Source of the DNA: Prorocentrum cordatum
Lineage: Eukaryota > Sar > Dinophyceae > Prorocentrales > Prorocentraceae
Direction of reading: 5' to 3'
NCBI GenBank assembly: GCA_963575745.1
Contig: CAUYUJ010018864.1
Location: 129,492 to 193,491 of the forward strand
DNA length: 64,000 bases
Each line of letters starts with the position of its first letter. The first letter of the stretch is position 1. Both the position numbers and the translations under genes were made by a program. The notes under the pieces were generated by a model that saw nothing but the letters and a program-made list of their open reading frames with translations, was not told the DNA's origin and made no database searches. Shown in pieces: positions 9,975 to 20,404 of the stretch.

Positions 9975-10169
9975 CACTTGAAAGTGTGAATACATTTTGA
10001 AGTGCGGAGGCGACGTCACTTCAAAGTGCGATCACACTTCGAAGCGCAGAACCTGTTACTTCAAAGTGTGAATACAAATTGAAGTGAGGTGTCATCGCGC
10101 TTCAAAGTGTGATCACACTTCCAAGTGAGGCCGACTACACACTTCACAATGTGATAACACTTTGAAGTG
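9975..10169. repeat. Five 30-bp nested palindromes at 40-42 bp spacing
   Basis: The units are 9975-10004, 10017-10046, 10057-10086, 10098-10127 and 10140-10169. The consensus is CACTT-CA-AAGTG, then TGATCA, then CACTT-TG-AAGTG: each half is itself a CACTT/AAGTG dyad, and the whole is a 30-bp palindrome. The 10-14 bp spacers between units are unrelated in sequence. There is no coding capacity, and no spacer or leader structure of CRISPR type. Confidence 0.9.
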
Positions 10170-10211
10170 ACGTGGGCGCAGCCGCCGTGGTTCACCCACG
10201 GCCATTGTCAT

Positions 10212-10384
10212 GACTACCTACCAGACCACCCCAACCCAACCCGAAGACCCGAGTTTGACCCGAATTTCGGGTTGGGGGGTACGGACACCATGTTGTTTTT
10301 CAACGTTCCCCGACCCTCCCCCACTGGAAATCGAGGATAAATTTGGGCCTTCGGGTTGGGTTGGGGTGGTTTGGTGGGTGTTGA
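10212..10384. mobile_element. MITE-like fold-back element, copy 2
   Basis: Same ends as the 8644-8807 element (GACTACCTACCAGACCACCC on the left; CCTTCGGGTTGGGTTGGGGT on the right) and the same internal ATTTCGGGTTGGGGGG motif, with small indels. It lies directly beside the palindrome array. Confidence 0.65.
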
Positions 10385-10472
10385 TGTCAGCTGCGACGCC
10401 GACTTGCCTCATAGCAGCGCCCCCATCACCTCATAGAGGAACGAGAGCGCCTCGGAGACGCCCGTCAGCTTC

Positions 10473-11126
10473 TCAAAGTGGAAATCTGCCCGACTTGGGC
10501 TTGTCCTTGCCCTTGCCCTTGCCCTGGCCCTTCGAGTCGAAGCGCTCGCGGGCCTCGGCCAAGATGCGCTCGACCGTGTCGTAGTCGGCACTCTTGTAGG
10601 CCTCGGTGGCCTTCTCGCCCTGGTCGGCGAACCAACCGCTGCCCTTCTGGATCTCGCCGGTGGCCATGGCCGCGATCACCGCGCCCCACCCTGCCCAGTC
10701 CTCGGCGGCGTACTTGTCCGCCAAGCGCATGAGCCTCGCCGACCAGCCGCCGCGCACCTGCTCGCCGCCGACGGCGCCCTTGTTGTAGCGGTGGCCCATC
10801 GGCGTGGGCGCCGCGGGCGGCGGCGGGAGCGGCGGCGCGAGCACCGAGGGCGGTGGCGTCGATGGCGGCTTCGGCTGCTTCTTCGCAGCAGGCCACGCCC
10901 TGATGATGCCGCTCCCTGCAGCCGCCGCTGCATCAGGCGCAGCCGCAGGCGCAAGCGCTGCCGCAGCTGCGGCCTGCTCGTCGAGCATCTTCTCGAGAAA
11001 CTCGGCGTAGTGCACGACCTCGAGGAAGTGCAGCGGCTCATCCGTGAGGCCCTCGGGCGACTCCTCCTCCTCCTCATCATCATCCCCTTCATTGCCCTCC
11101 TCCTCATCCTCCTCCTCATCCCCCTT
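10473..11126 (-). CDS. Unnamed protein with acidic N-terminus, Ala/Pro middle and basic Gly-Lys tail
   Basis: The frame stays open from just after an in-frame stop near 11130, through an acidic tract (DEEEDEEEGNEGDDDEEEEE) to EPLHFLEVVHYAEFLEKML. An Ala-rich and a Pro-rich linker follow, then a compact helical segment (SARLMRLADKYAAEDWAGWG, YKSADYDTVERILAEARERF), and it ends GQGKGKGKDKPKSGRFPL. The first internal ATG is near 10988, but an upstream exon is likely. The family is not recognised. The segment order (acidic, low-complexity, helical, Lys/Gly tail) suggests a nucleic-acid-associated protein, which is inference only. Confidence 0.5.
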   Translation of the reverse strand, partial: KGDEEEDEEEGNEGDDDEEEEESPEGLTDEPLHFLEVVHYAEFLEKMLDEQAAAAAALAPAAAPDAAAAAGSGIIRAWPAAKKQPKPPSTPPPSVLAPPLPPPPAAPTPMGHRYNKGAVGGEQVRGGWSARLMRLADKYAAEDWAGWGAVIAAMATGEIQKGSGWFADQGEKATEAYKSADYDTVERILAEARERFDSKGQGKGKGKDKPKSGRFPL

Positions 11127-11626
11127 CCCTTACAGCTCCCCATCCCTTCTTTGGCCGCCCGAGATTCGGTTTGACGGCCCCCCCCCCTCTTCGGTTTGAC
11201 GGTTGCCCCCATCCCCGCCCCTCTTTGTCGCCAGCCCTCCGCCGAGCCAGCGTGCGTTTGTGATCCCACTGCCCCCTTTTCCCACGGGCAGAAGGCCGTC
11301 GCGCGTGGAAAAACACACCGAACGCGCCAGAACGCGATCTCACAAAATACGAAAGACAACGTGTTGTTTGCATGGCCCGTTTTGGTCGGCAATAGTATGT
11401 TTTTCCACGCGCGACGGGCTCCCGCCCGCGGGAAAGGGGGCAGCAGGGTCACAAACGCATCTGCCCTGAAGCAGGAAGGGGAGATGAGGGAGGAAAGACA
11501 AGGGCATGAGGAGGGAGGAGGAAGCTGGACGAGGCTGAAGGAAAAATTATGAAGAGGGGAGGCATGAGAAAGAAGAGGAGGAGGAGGCGGAGGAGTAGGA
11601 GGGGGGAGGCGATAGCCCATCGAGCC
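11127..11626. other. Spacer with two related 100-bp segments
   Basis: No gene is seen. A segment near 11250-11310 (CCCCCTTTTCCCACGGGCAG ... GCGCGTGGAAAAACACACC) is mirrored near 11395-11455 in inverted orientation (TTTTTCCACGCGCGACGGGC ... GGGAAAGGGGGCAG). This makes a large imperfect inverted repeat around a loop of about 85 bases. Confidence 0.6.
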
Positions 11627-12292
11627 CTATATGGGCCCAGTCGCCCCCATGGGCCGTCGTAGGCCAACCGCTGTTGCAGGCGCACTGCAGAATTCAATCT
11701 CCCCCACCCCTTCCCCCGCCCGCCCCCTGGCCTTGACGAGCTCGGTCGGCCACGTCGTGCGGTCGCCGATCCCGCTGGCGTACACGCAGCCGTCGGGGTA
11801 GTACAAGATCGAACCCACGTCCAGCGTGCTGGAGACCACCCAGCGCGAGAAGGTGTGCTCCTCGTCCGCATGCACAATGTACACCAAGAAGAGCTCGCTG
11901 CTGTTGGCCCCCTCGGGCGCGCCAGGCTCCTGCCGATAGATCGGCGAGCCGTTCACGTAACCCACCTTGTAGTACACGCCCTGCAGGCACTGCACCAGGC
12001 CGTCGTTGGCGTCCTCGTTGCTGCCCTGCAGCCTCCTGAACGCGAGGCTGTCCGCGAACTTGGCCACGCGCTCGCCCTTGCGCGCCTCCGTCGCGGTGAG
12101 CAGCATCTGGAAGTCCATGCTGCGCGGCCGCGACGGCTTGGCACGCTTGGCCGCCTTGGCGTCGTCCTCGGCGGAGGCCGACCAAAAAAAGAAACAATCC
12201 GGTTGGTTGGGGCGTGCAAGCCCCCTCCACGAGGCCCATCGGGGCCTGATTTTGCAGTGGGAGCTGCAACGATGGCGCGCCCAGCGCGCCAC
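11627..12292 (-). CDS. Unnamed protein, beta-rich tyrosine/valine segment
   Basis: The credible coding part runs from about 12180 (AEDDAKAAKRAKPSRPRSMD, NLS-like) through GVYYKVGYVNGSPIYRQE, ELFLVYIVHADEEHTFSRW and YYPDGCVYASGIGDR. The alternating hydrophobic pattern suggests a small beta domain. The N-terminal 35 residues are probably not coding. Similar NG.PIY...W patterns occur in repeated small domains of unnamed dinoflagellate proteins as I remember them, but I cannot name a function. Confidence 0.5.
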   Translation of the reverse strand: MARWARHRCSSHCKIRPRWASWRGLARPNQPDCFFFWSASAEDDAKAAKRAKPSRPRSMDFQMLLTATEARKGERVAKFADSLAFRRLQGSNEDANDGLVQCLQGVYYKVGYVNGSPIYRQEPGAPEGANSSELFLVYIVHADEEHTFSRWVVSSTLDVGSILYYPDGCVYASGIGDRTTWPTELVKARGRAGEGVGEIEFCSAPATAVGLRRPMGATGPI

Positions 12293-12909
12293 CGCCTGTG
12301 CAGTCCACGCTCACGCTGCCTCGTCGTGGGCCGCGATCGGCGCACGACGACTCAGCGTAAGCTTGGCGAAGACGGGCGGGCTGCTACATTTTACCGTGTG
12401 TAATCTCCTGGGCGTCGCCCTGCTGGCCAGCATCAGCTGCTGGCGGCGCTGGCGCTGGCCCAGCCAGGAGCTCGCGCGCAGCCGACATGGCGTCGAGCGC
12501 CCGAGCGCGGGGCCGCGCCTGAAGCCCTCGAGGGGCTCGCGGGTGCCTCGGCAGGCCCCTGAAGCCCTCGAGGGGGCCGCGGGCGCCTCGAGGGGCTCGC
12601 GGGGGCCTCGGCAGGCCCGCGGCGCCGCAGGCTGGTGCAGCTATAGCCACGAAAGGCTGGAGCACAAACGGCAATGCGGCGAGGGTGCACTCAAGGAGGA
12701 GGTGGAGGTGCTGCAAGCAAATGAATGGCCAAGCTTGGCAAACATGCGGTGGGCGTATCTGACACTGCAAATGTCGAGCAACGTATCGCTGAAGACAGGC
12801 ATGCGCAAAACAACGGAGCAACGCTGCATACCTCTGTGCATTTTATTATATGCGAACAATTGCTGGTACGCACTGGCAGGTGCCGATGTGAAACATTGGC
12901 CGTGTGATC
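12293..12909. other. Spacer with short GC-rich repeats
   Basis: Around 12530-12620 there are tandem copies of CCTCGAGGGG(C/G)(T/C)CGCGGG(C/G). Otherwise no gene or motif is recognised. Confidence 0.45.
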
Positions 12910-13605
12910 CTAACAATCGCGACTTGGGGCATCTGCACGGTCACGTGCATCGCTATCGTTGACCTCGTGATCACTCTTGTCCTGCAGCGCGCTGGCATCC
13001 TCATCCTCATCGTCGGCACCGCCCCTCTTGTAATGCGACCTCTTTGATGTGACGGTGGCGGTCGTGACGCCGTGCGCGAAGATGCATTGCACGAGCGTGC
13101 AGATGGAGTCGTCGGAAGCGTTGGCCCACATGTGGTCGGTGCTCCTGACTGGGAGCAGCATCTTGACCGATGGGAAGGACGCGTCGCCGACTGAGGGCGA
13201 TTCGACGTCCATCACACTGGGCGGCCCCTCTCTCTGGGCCCTGATCTCTTGGCGTGATTTGCGCTTTGGCTTGGGCCTCCGCTTCGGACTGCTCCTCTGA
13301 GCAAAGAGGCGCCGCGGGGGGTTGCGCATAGGTGCAGCATCTTCACGAAGGAGGTCGTTCCTCGCAGCAAGAAGTGCTTTGCACCCAGGAGCGTTGGCGA
13401 GAGATGGCCTGGCCGTAGACTTAGGGCATTCCTCCCCAGAGCAGAGCAACAAAGATTTGATCAAACTGTAATCGTATGGGTGCACCATGGCGCGCACCAT
13501 GGCGCACACGTCGTCGCTGCATTTCTGAACAGCCCTGGGGGCCCACATGTGATCGCCAACATTGACCTCAAGCCTCCAAGCAACCGAACATTCCAGCGTG
13601 GACAT
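12910..13605 (-). CDS. Unnamed basic/acidic protein, probably nuclear
   Basis: A 231-codon open frame. The N-terminal part has DDVCAMVRAMVHPYDYSLIK. The middle has a strong bipartite basic signal (SPKRRPKPKRKSRQEIRAQR). The C-terminus is acidic (DDEDEDASALQDKSDHEVND). DHMW occurs twice (near residues 18 and 155), hinting at an internal duplication: the second copy (STDHMWANASDDSICTLVQC) parallels the first (GDHMWAPRAVQKCSDDVCAM). The family is not recognised and the start is uncertain. Confidence 0.5.
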   Translation of the reverse strand: MSTLECSVAWRLEVNVGDHMWAPRAVQKCSDDVCAMVRAMVHPYDYSLIKSLLLCSGEECPKSTARPSLANAPGCKALLAARNDLLREDAAPMRNPPRRLFAQRSSPKRRPKPKRKSRQEIRAQREGPPSVMDVESPSVGDASFPSVKMLLPVRSTDHMWANASDDSICTLVQCIFAHGVTTATVTSKRSHYKRGGADDEDEDASALQDKSDHEVNDSDARDRADAPSRDC

Positions 13606-14134
13606 GCGCCACGGCCCACGAACACAACGCGCGCAGCGCTCGAGACAAAACGCCTGACAAGCGGGCCATCAATGGACGGTGCGCATGGCACGCGCATGAG
13701 GAGTCGGACGCGCAAAAGCGAGGATGGCATGATCAAGACAGATGTTGAGAGGGGAGAGAGTGACGGAACAACGCATTGATCGAGATGGAGAGATATGGAA
13801 AGACGGAGAGACATTAGAGTTGCAGGTGCAAAGTTGAGCATGTGTGTCTTCGCATATCCCTCGTTGTGGCTCCACCCGCGCCTCTCCCGCAAACGACAAC
13901 ATGCATGAGTGCTGCGGAGAGGGGTCGGTGCACACCCTTGAAACACAACTGGGCGATATCTCAAATGTGAAAGCGTTGCATGTGCATGCCGTGCGCGTCG
14001 CATGGCGCTTTTAACCTGCGCCATTCGCACACCGTGCGGGACGCGTTGCGCTGCAGCGCAATCAAACAGAGAGCGAATGGTGGTCGCACTAAACCGATGG
14101 AATTGACAACTGTCCGTCGCCATTTGGGGAAGGC
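13606..14134. other. Spacer, nothing recognised
   Basis: No open frame with coding character and no repeat is seen. Confidence 0.4.
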
Positions 14135-16524
14135 CTAGCTCTTCTTGTCCCTAGCCTTGCCCTTAGGCTTGGCATCCCCCTCCGAGAGCTTGACCCTCTT
14201 TGCAGACTGCAAAGGCACATGGTGCTCCTTGGTTTTATAAACGAGCAATTTGTCGAACTGCTGCAAGGTCTTGGTATTCTTGTAAGCTTTGAAACTGATA
14301 TGGACAGTGCTCTGTTGAACGAGGGCAACGTTGGCAAGGTCCTCTTTGTCCGTCTCCCGAACCCACCAATAAGGAATGAAGAAGACATCTTCTGATTCGG
14401 CCTTCTGCTGATCGGTCGCCCTCGTCGGGGGCGATACGTACAGCACTGCGGACCCGCACTTGACCTGGACCGCGCCCTGCGACGGCTCTGCCTTGATCTT
14501 GTTCAGCTCAGAGAACGGGGCAAGGACGAGCTTGCCCTTCTCGATCTTCTGGGCAGCGACGTCGACGCTGGGGGTAAGGCCGTATTGCAACATCGTGCCA
14601 CCATTGGCAGTCAACTCGAAATCTTTGAGGGCTTTGAACACAGTGCAACGCGCCTCATCCAACTTCATCAGATGATGCGCCGAAGCGCACGTCACTGCAG
14701 ACATCGGCACTGCAAAGGGCACGCTGCCCTTGTACGACGCCCACTCCTTCAAGAAGAGCGCGAGGGCGACCTTCACGTCAAACGTTGGCTCAGTAAATGC
14801 AGTCAGCTGCCCCATGGTTACTTCGGCTGAACTGATGGACACTATCTTGTACAGCCCCGCATTCGCGCTCACGGCGCGCTCAAACACGACGCTCCCAACA
14901 GTGAAACCTTTGGTTGCCAAGATGCGCTCTGGGTTGCGCAGGTCCTCTTCGGTCATCACGACCATCCCGTCATCTGTAGAATGCGGCTCGCTGGCTTCAA
15001 GGGGCGCATGAGGTTTCCACTCGCCGTCTGTGTCTATGGCAACACCGCAGCCAGACATGCTGGCTGCCTCCGATACGAAGTCTGAGATGATCGGAACCTG
15101 GCTCTCATACACGACGCCCTCTGGCCCTTGCTTGCCCTTCCCGACTAAGCGCAAAATTGAACGAGTGAAGAACTTCCCAACCAGCATGTCATGCTGCTCT
15201 AGATCGATGTGGCCGCTGTCGCGCAGGGAGCCTGCGATGCGATAACATTTGGAAAGGTCCCTGTCGAGCGCAATCGCTTTGTCCTTGACGGATTTGCCTT
15301 TCAACCTCTCAACGTCGTTGGGGACCAATAGCTTCGCCACGCCGTCCGACTGCTTATCGGAAGCAAGGTTCGCAAGGATGCTTGCGATGCGCAGGAATAC
15401 GCACGGCTCGAGATCACCGAAATGGACGTCGACAACTGACGTAACGAAATCCTGCCCGAGCTTCCTGTTAGCACCGTACATCTTGCCAAACCGATCAATG
15501 AACTTAACCAACGGGACGCCCGATCCCCCGCCACAGTGCGTTGCGAGCTTGCCAATCTTATCAATGTAGTCCTCTCGGCGGACACTCATCCCCCCATGCA
15601 GATGCTGCGCGGCACAGGCGCGCGCGGCCACAGCGCAGACTGCATGCAAGACGCATGTCGGATAAACGCAATCGGCAACGCGTTGCTGGCGTTTCAACGC
15701 GCCGTGGCCGCGCCCGCGTGCGCCGTGCGCATTTGCAAGACATGCATTCCCGAGTAGCCTGCCTGGCACGGAGGCTGGTTCATTTTCACTGCATCAACGC
15801 AGTCGCCGAAAGAAGACCCAGGTGGCATCAGTTCTGCAAATTCTGCAATGCTCACGCACACTTCGAGCTCCGACATCAAACTGGCAACGTTGTTGCTCGC
15901 GTTGAGGGCGCGCTGTGCCAAATCTGGAAGGTGCGGCCACGTGATTTCTGCCTGCCACGGCAGGACGGTCCAACGCCAGCCCTTCTTGAGGGCGTCGTGG
16001 AAACGCACGTCCTTGGACAACGTCTCGGCGTTCATCTTCCGACTAGTCGGGTCGGCGAGGGTCGGTTCAGGGGTGGAACAACCCGCCTTCACTGCCTTGA
16101 AAAACTGCGTGGCGTGGCCCGTCCCCACCGAGCAGAACCTCTCCGCGCCCGTCATCGGCGCCAGCATGCCCTTGCTGGACGAGATCAACTTTTGATTGAA
16201 TGCAACTTGGGACGACCTCATCGGATCCGTGGGCATGCGCTCGAACGCAACAGCCTTCTCGAGCTCTGCAGGGTCAACGCCGATCTTGCTGAGCATGGCG
16301 CCAACCCTGTGGACGTTGTAGGCGTTCACGCCAAGACCAGAACGATTCGAGGGATGGATCATGAATTCGTCAGCCTCGGCGACGATCTGCTTGGCGACCT
16401 TATCCTTCAAAAGGCGGTCGACGCAATCCTTCCAAGCTGTGATCGGGGCAAGCTTGCCATCGCGATGCATCTCGATGCGCCCGCTAATGAAATCCACCAG
16501 CTCCCGCGGATAGAAATTCTGCAT
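14135..16524 (-). CDS. Gene E: two-exon unnamed dinoflagellate family protein (about 732 aa)
   Basis: Exon 1 is 16524-15763, starting MQNFYPRELVDFISGRIEMH; exon 2 is 15571-14135. The splice joins ...QPPCQ to DYIDKIGKLATHCGGG exactly in frame across a 191-nt intron. Recognisable segments are AEADEFMIHPSNRSGLGVN, LKKGWRWTVLPWQAEITWP, LPDLAQRALNASNNVASL (exon 1) and VPLVKFIDRFGKMYG, FFIPYWWVRETDKEDLANVA (exon 2). It ends in a Lys-rich tail (KAKGKARDKKS-like). No transmembrane segment or catalytic signature is seen. I know the family as expanded and unnamed in dinoflagellates. Both exons are intact and composition is uniform, making this one of the best-preserved genes in the window. Confidence 0.8.
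15572..15762 (-). other. GC-AG intron of gene E
   Basis: The donor is TGCCAG|GCAGGC and the acceptor GAGAG|GACTAC; it is 191 nt and keeps frame. The AG|G repeat at both junctions is typical of dinoflagellate introns. Confidence 0.75.
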
Positions 16525-17194
16525 CGTGCGCACTGGAAATGCAGCAGCTGCAGAAGAGAGAGGCGAGCTCGAGCCTGACACGCCTACACATCGCCACTGC
16601 AAATCCCAATGCTGCGACAGCAATCTTTTTTTGATATATAATGTGGTCTCACTTGAAATGATGCCACGCGTTGTACCGAATGCATGCATGATGCATGGAA
16701 AAACGAATTGCGACGCATCGTGGAGAATGCAGTTGCTGCAAACGCGGACCAAACTTAGTCGCGGAGTCGCTCGTCGAGCGTGCAATTGCCACTTGGCACA
16801 GAATCCAGCGACTGATGCGTCTTCACACATTTGAAATATTCAATTCATAATTGCCCCGTGGGCAACGTTTGAAAATCAAAAAGGAGCAATGCGGGCCCCA
16901 CCCGCATACAAAAATGTGAAGTGGCATTCTGACTTTAACATTGTGCAAATCCCTCTTCAACCATCAACAAAATGTCGCTGCGTCAAGTTGCAACTCGGCC
17001 TAAGTCAAGATAAGATAAGACAAGTGCTGGCCAACTGATGCAAATGTTATGCGACTTGCTAAGGCAGCTACGTAAGATATCTGATCTTACAAACGCTTAA
17101 CCGACTTGCAACTATGTTGCAGCTACCTTACAACTACCTTACAACTACATTGCAAGTACCTTACAACCCAACCCAACCCCCAGGTTCACCACAG
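16525..17194. other. Spacer upstream of gene E
   Basis: The presumed promoter/5'-UTR side of gene E. It includes GATAAGATAAG near 17008 and, at 17100-17185, a run of CTACCTTACAA-like direct repeats leading into the minisatellite. No gene is seen and no TATA-like box is convincing. Confidence 0.4.
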
Positions 17195-17793
17195 TGGCCC
17201 GGGAGGGTGGCCCGGGAGGGTGGCCCGGGAGGGTGGCGGCGGGAGGGTGGCCCGGCAGGGTGGCGCGGGAGGGCGGGTGGCCCGGGAGGGTGGCCCGGGA
17301 GGGTGGCCCGGGAGGGTGGGCCCGGGAGGGTGGTGGCCCGGGAGGGTGTCGAGGGTGGCCCGGGAGGGTGGACCCAGGAGGGTGGGCCCGGGAGGGTGGC
17401 CCGGGAGGGTATCCGAGGGTGGGGCCCGGGAGGGTGGCTCGGGAAGGTTGGCCGGGAGGGCCCGGGAGGGTGGGCCCGGGAGGGTGGCGCGAGAGGGTGG
17501 CCCGGGAGGGCGGGCCCGGGAGGGTGGCCCGGGAGGGGGGGTGGCCCGGGAGGGTGGCCCGGGAGGGTGGGGCCCGGGAGGGTGGCCCGGGAGGGTGGGC
17601 CCGGGAGGGTGGCCCGGGAGGGTGGGCCCGGGAGGGTGGCCCAGGAGGGTGGCCCAGGAGGGTGGCCCGGGAGGGTGGCCCGGGAGGGTGGCCCGGGGGG
17701 GTGGGCCGGGAGGATGGCCCGGGAGGGTGGCCCGGGAGGGTGGGCCCGGGAGGGTGGCCCGGGAGGGTGGCCCGGGAGGGTGGCCCGGGTGGG
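17195..17793. repeat. G-rich minisatellite, site 2
   Basis: The same GGCCCGGGAGGGT unit as at 1.3-3.0 kb, about 0.6 kb, all in one orientation. The preceding flank (GGTTCACCACAGT) resembles the flank at 3010-3030 in reverse complement. Confidence 0.97.
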
Positions 17794-18293
17794 TGCTTGG
17801 ATGCATCCTGGTTTAGCTAAGGGTTGTAAGACTTAACATGGTTTAAGTTGGTTTAGCTAAGCTTTGAGATGGTTTAAGTTGGTTTAACTTGATTTAGCTA
17901 AGGCTTAACATGACTAAGCTGTGGGGTAAGGAAGTGAACGACAGCTAAGGTGTTATGTAGGTTTATGTAAAAGTATGTAAGTCATGTTAAACCGTGTTAA
18001 GCTATGTTGAACTATGTTAATGAAAGCGAGCGAAAGGTAGCTCAAGTTAAGTGGTTAGCTAAAGTATGTTAAAGTAAGTTAAAACAACTTAAAGTATGTT
18101 AGCGTATGTTGAATGATATCGACGCCATCGCGATGATGGAGGGAGGACGGGGCGAGGAGGAGGGGACGGGATGCGCATAAGGAGGAGGAGGGGCCGCCAC
18201 TGCAGCTGCAGCCCCTCGCAGCATGGAGCTGCAGCTCGAGTTGTTGGGCGCGGCTGCAGCCGCCGCGCGCATGCAGACTCATTTTTTCACACG
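17794..18293. other. Spacer with degenerate GTTTAGCTAAG repeats
   Basis: At 17810-18115 short AT-rich motifs (GGTTTAAGTTGGTTTAGCTA, GTATGTTAAAGTAAGTTAAA) recur irregularly, unlike any other part of the window. No gene is seen. Confidence 0.55.
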
Positions 18294-18678
18294 CTAGCTA
18301 CAGCCAGGCGGGTCGAGCGCAGTCGCGCGGCCTCCGCTGAGGGACCACGCGGGCGACGCCCGCATGATCTCGTCGAACGCCACCCACTGCAGCGTGGCGC
18401 CAGCAGTCGCCCAGACGCTCGCGCCGTGGCTGCTGCCAGCGCCGCGGCGCGCCCACCGCTCCACCAGCGCCGCGTGGAACGGCTGCGGCATCCGCGGGGG
18501 GCACGTGATGGCGACCAGCTGCCGCACCGTGCCCATCACGTAGCCGCCCCCCGCGTCCCGCAGCACCGCGGCGTCGCCCACGGACACGCGGTCGCACTCG
18601 TTCAGGCGACCGTGCTTGGCGACCCTGAACTCCAGCCCAGGGAAGCCGAACACCGTCCTCAGCTCCGCCGCCAGCGGC
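18294..18678 (-). CDS. Gene B, last exon: C-terminal domain of transposase-like family protein
   Basis: The exon begins after GCGCACAG (acceptor AG at 18680-18679) with PLAAELRTVFGFPGLEFRVA, then GDAAVLRDAGGGYVMGTVRQ and ends ALDPPGCS. It aligns in order with the C-terminus of gene A (RDIVLLSVANGGKACGEVWF). It joins in frame to ...LLQPSKPAS at 23772 across a 5.1-kb intron, giving KPASRPLAAELRTVFG, the continuous family sequence. On its own it would look like a stray fragment. Confidence 0.72.
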
Positions 18679-20404
18679 CTGTGCGCGGGCAGACCAAATA
18701 TCAACACCAGCAAAACAAATCATGCAATTATAGCCGGAGCGCAGTATCCCCGACCAGGGTTTTTAGACCCGCTGCGGTTTCCAAGGTCGATCGCGGGCCC
18801 GTCCAGTGCGGGCTGGCATGGCATGTTAAATCGTGCCTCCTCCTCCTCCTCCTCCTCCTCCTCGTCGTCCTCCTCCTCCTCCTCCTCCTCCTCCTCCTCG
18901 TCCACCTCCTCTTCATCCCGAAAGGCGTATCGGAGCCCAGAGTTGCGAGGATGTCTCCAGCGCAACGGGCTGGGCCACCTCGCGCGCGGCATCTCGGACC
19001 CCACAGTTGCGACGATGTCTCGGGCGAAACGTGCCGCGAGGAAGTTTCAGGCGAAACGGGCTGGGCCACCTCGAGCGCGGCGTCTCAGAGCTCCGAGTTG
19101 CGGGGGCCTCCTGGTGCCTCTTGGGGCCTCCTGGGGGCCTCCTGGAGCTTCCTCCTGGGCCTCCTGTGGCCTCCTGAACTCCACCTGGGGTTTCCTGGGG
19201 CCTCTCGGGGCCCCCAGGGGGGATATCAAACGTGCGGCCGCTTGGGCCCGTCCAAATACAGGGGGGGCCACAAGAGCAGGAATAATCAACGAATCGACAC
19301 CGGATGTGAATTAAGTTGACACGTTCCGGGGCTTCCTGGGAGCCTCCTGGGAATCTCCTGCGGACCCCTGGGGCCTGTCCTGGGCGCCCTGCGGCCTCCT
19401 GAAGCTCTCTGGGGCCTCCCCCTCCTCCTGCCTGCTCCCTCATGCACATCGTCCGCCTCCCCCTTCTCCCTTCCATCTCCTCTTCCTCCTCCTCCTCCTC
19501 CTCCTCCTCCTCTCCCTCCACATCTTCTTCATCCCGAACGGCATCTCGGAGCGTAGAGTAGCGAGGATGTCTCCAGCGTAACGGGCTGGACCACCTCGCG
19601 CGCGGCATCTCGGACCCCAAAGTTGCGACGATGTCTCGGGCGAAACGCGGCGCGAGGAAGTCTCAGGCGAAACGGGCTGGACCACCTCGAGCGCGGCGTC
19701 TCAGAGCTCCGAGTTGCGGGCGCCTCCTGGTGCCTCTCGGGGCCTCCTGGGGACCTCCTGGAGCTTCCTCCTGGGCCTCCTGTGGCCTCGTGAACTCCAC
19801 CTGGGGGTTCCTGGGGCCTCTTGGGGCTCCCATGGGGGGATATCTAACCTGCGGCCGTTTGGGCCTCTCCAAATGGAGGGGGCGGCACAAGAGCAGGAAA
19901 AATCAACGAATCGACACCAGATGTGAATTAACTTGACACGTTCTGATCGGCGGCCTCCTGGGGCCTCCTCTGGGGGCCTCTTGGGGATCTCCTGGAGACC
20001 CCTGGGGCCTGTCCTGGGCGTCCTGCGGCCTCCTGGTGCCTCGTGGGGCCTCCTGGGGAGTTCCTGGAGCTTCCTCCTGGGCCTCCTGTGGCCTCCTGAA
20101 CTCCACCTGAGGTTTCCTGAAGCATCTTGGGGCTCCCAGGGGGGATATCTAACCTGTGGCCGCTTGGGCCCCTCAAAATTGATGGGGGGGGGGGGGGCAG
20201 AAGAGCAGGAAAATCAATGAATCGGCACCGGATGTGTATTAAGTTGACACGTTCTGATAGAGGGTCTCCTGGGGCCTCCCGGGAGCCTCCTGGGAATCTC
20301 CTGGGGGCCCCTGGGGCCTGTCCTGCGCGTCTTGCGACCTCCTGGACCTCTTTGGGGCCTCCTGAGGCTCGCGGGGTCCCATGGAGGATATGTAACATGT
20401 GGTC

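Noticed and set aside
9975-10169. CRISPR-like array
   Set aside because: Repeats are palindromic and regularly spaced, but spacers are only 10-14 bases, the host is eukaryotic and no cas genes are present.
15541-16578. 345-codon plus-strand ORF opposite gene E
   Set aside because: Antisense shadow; gene E has exact in-frame splice junctions and family segments.
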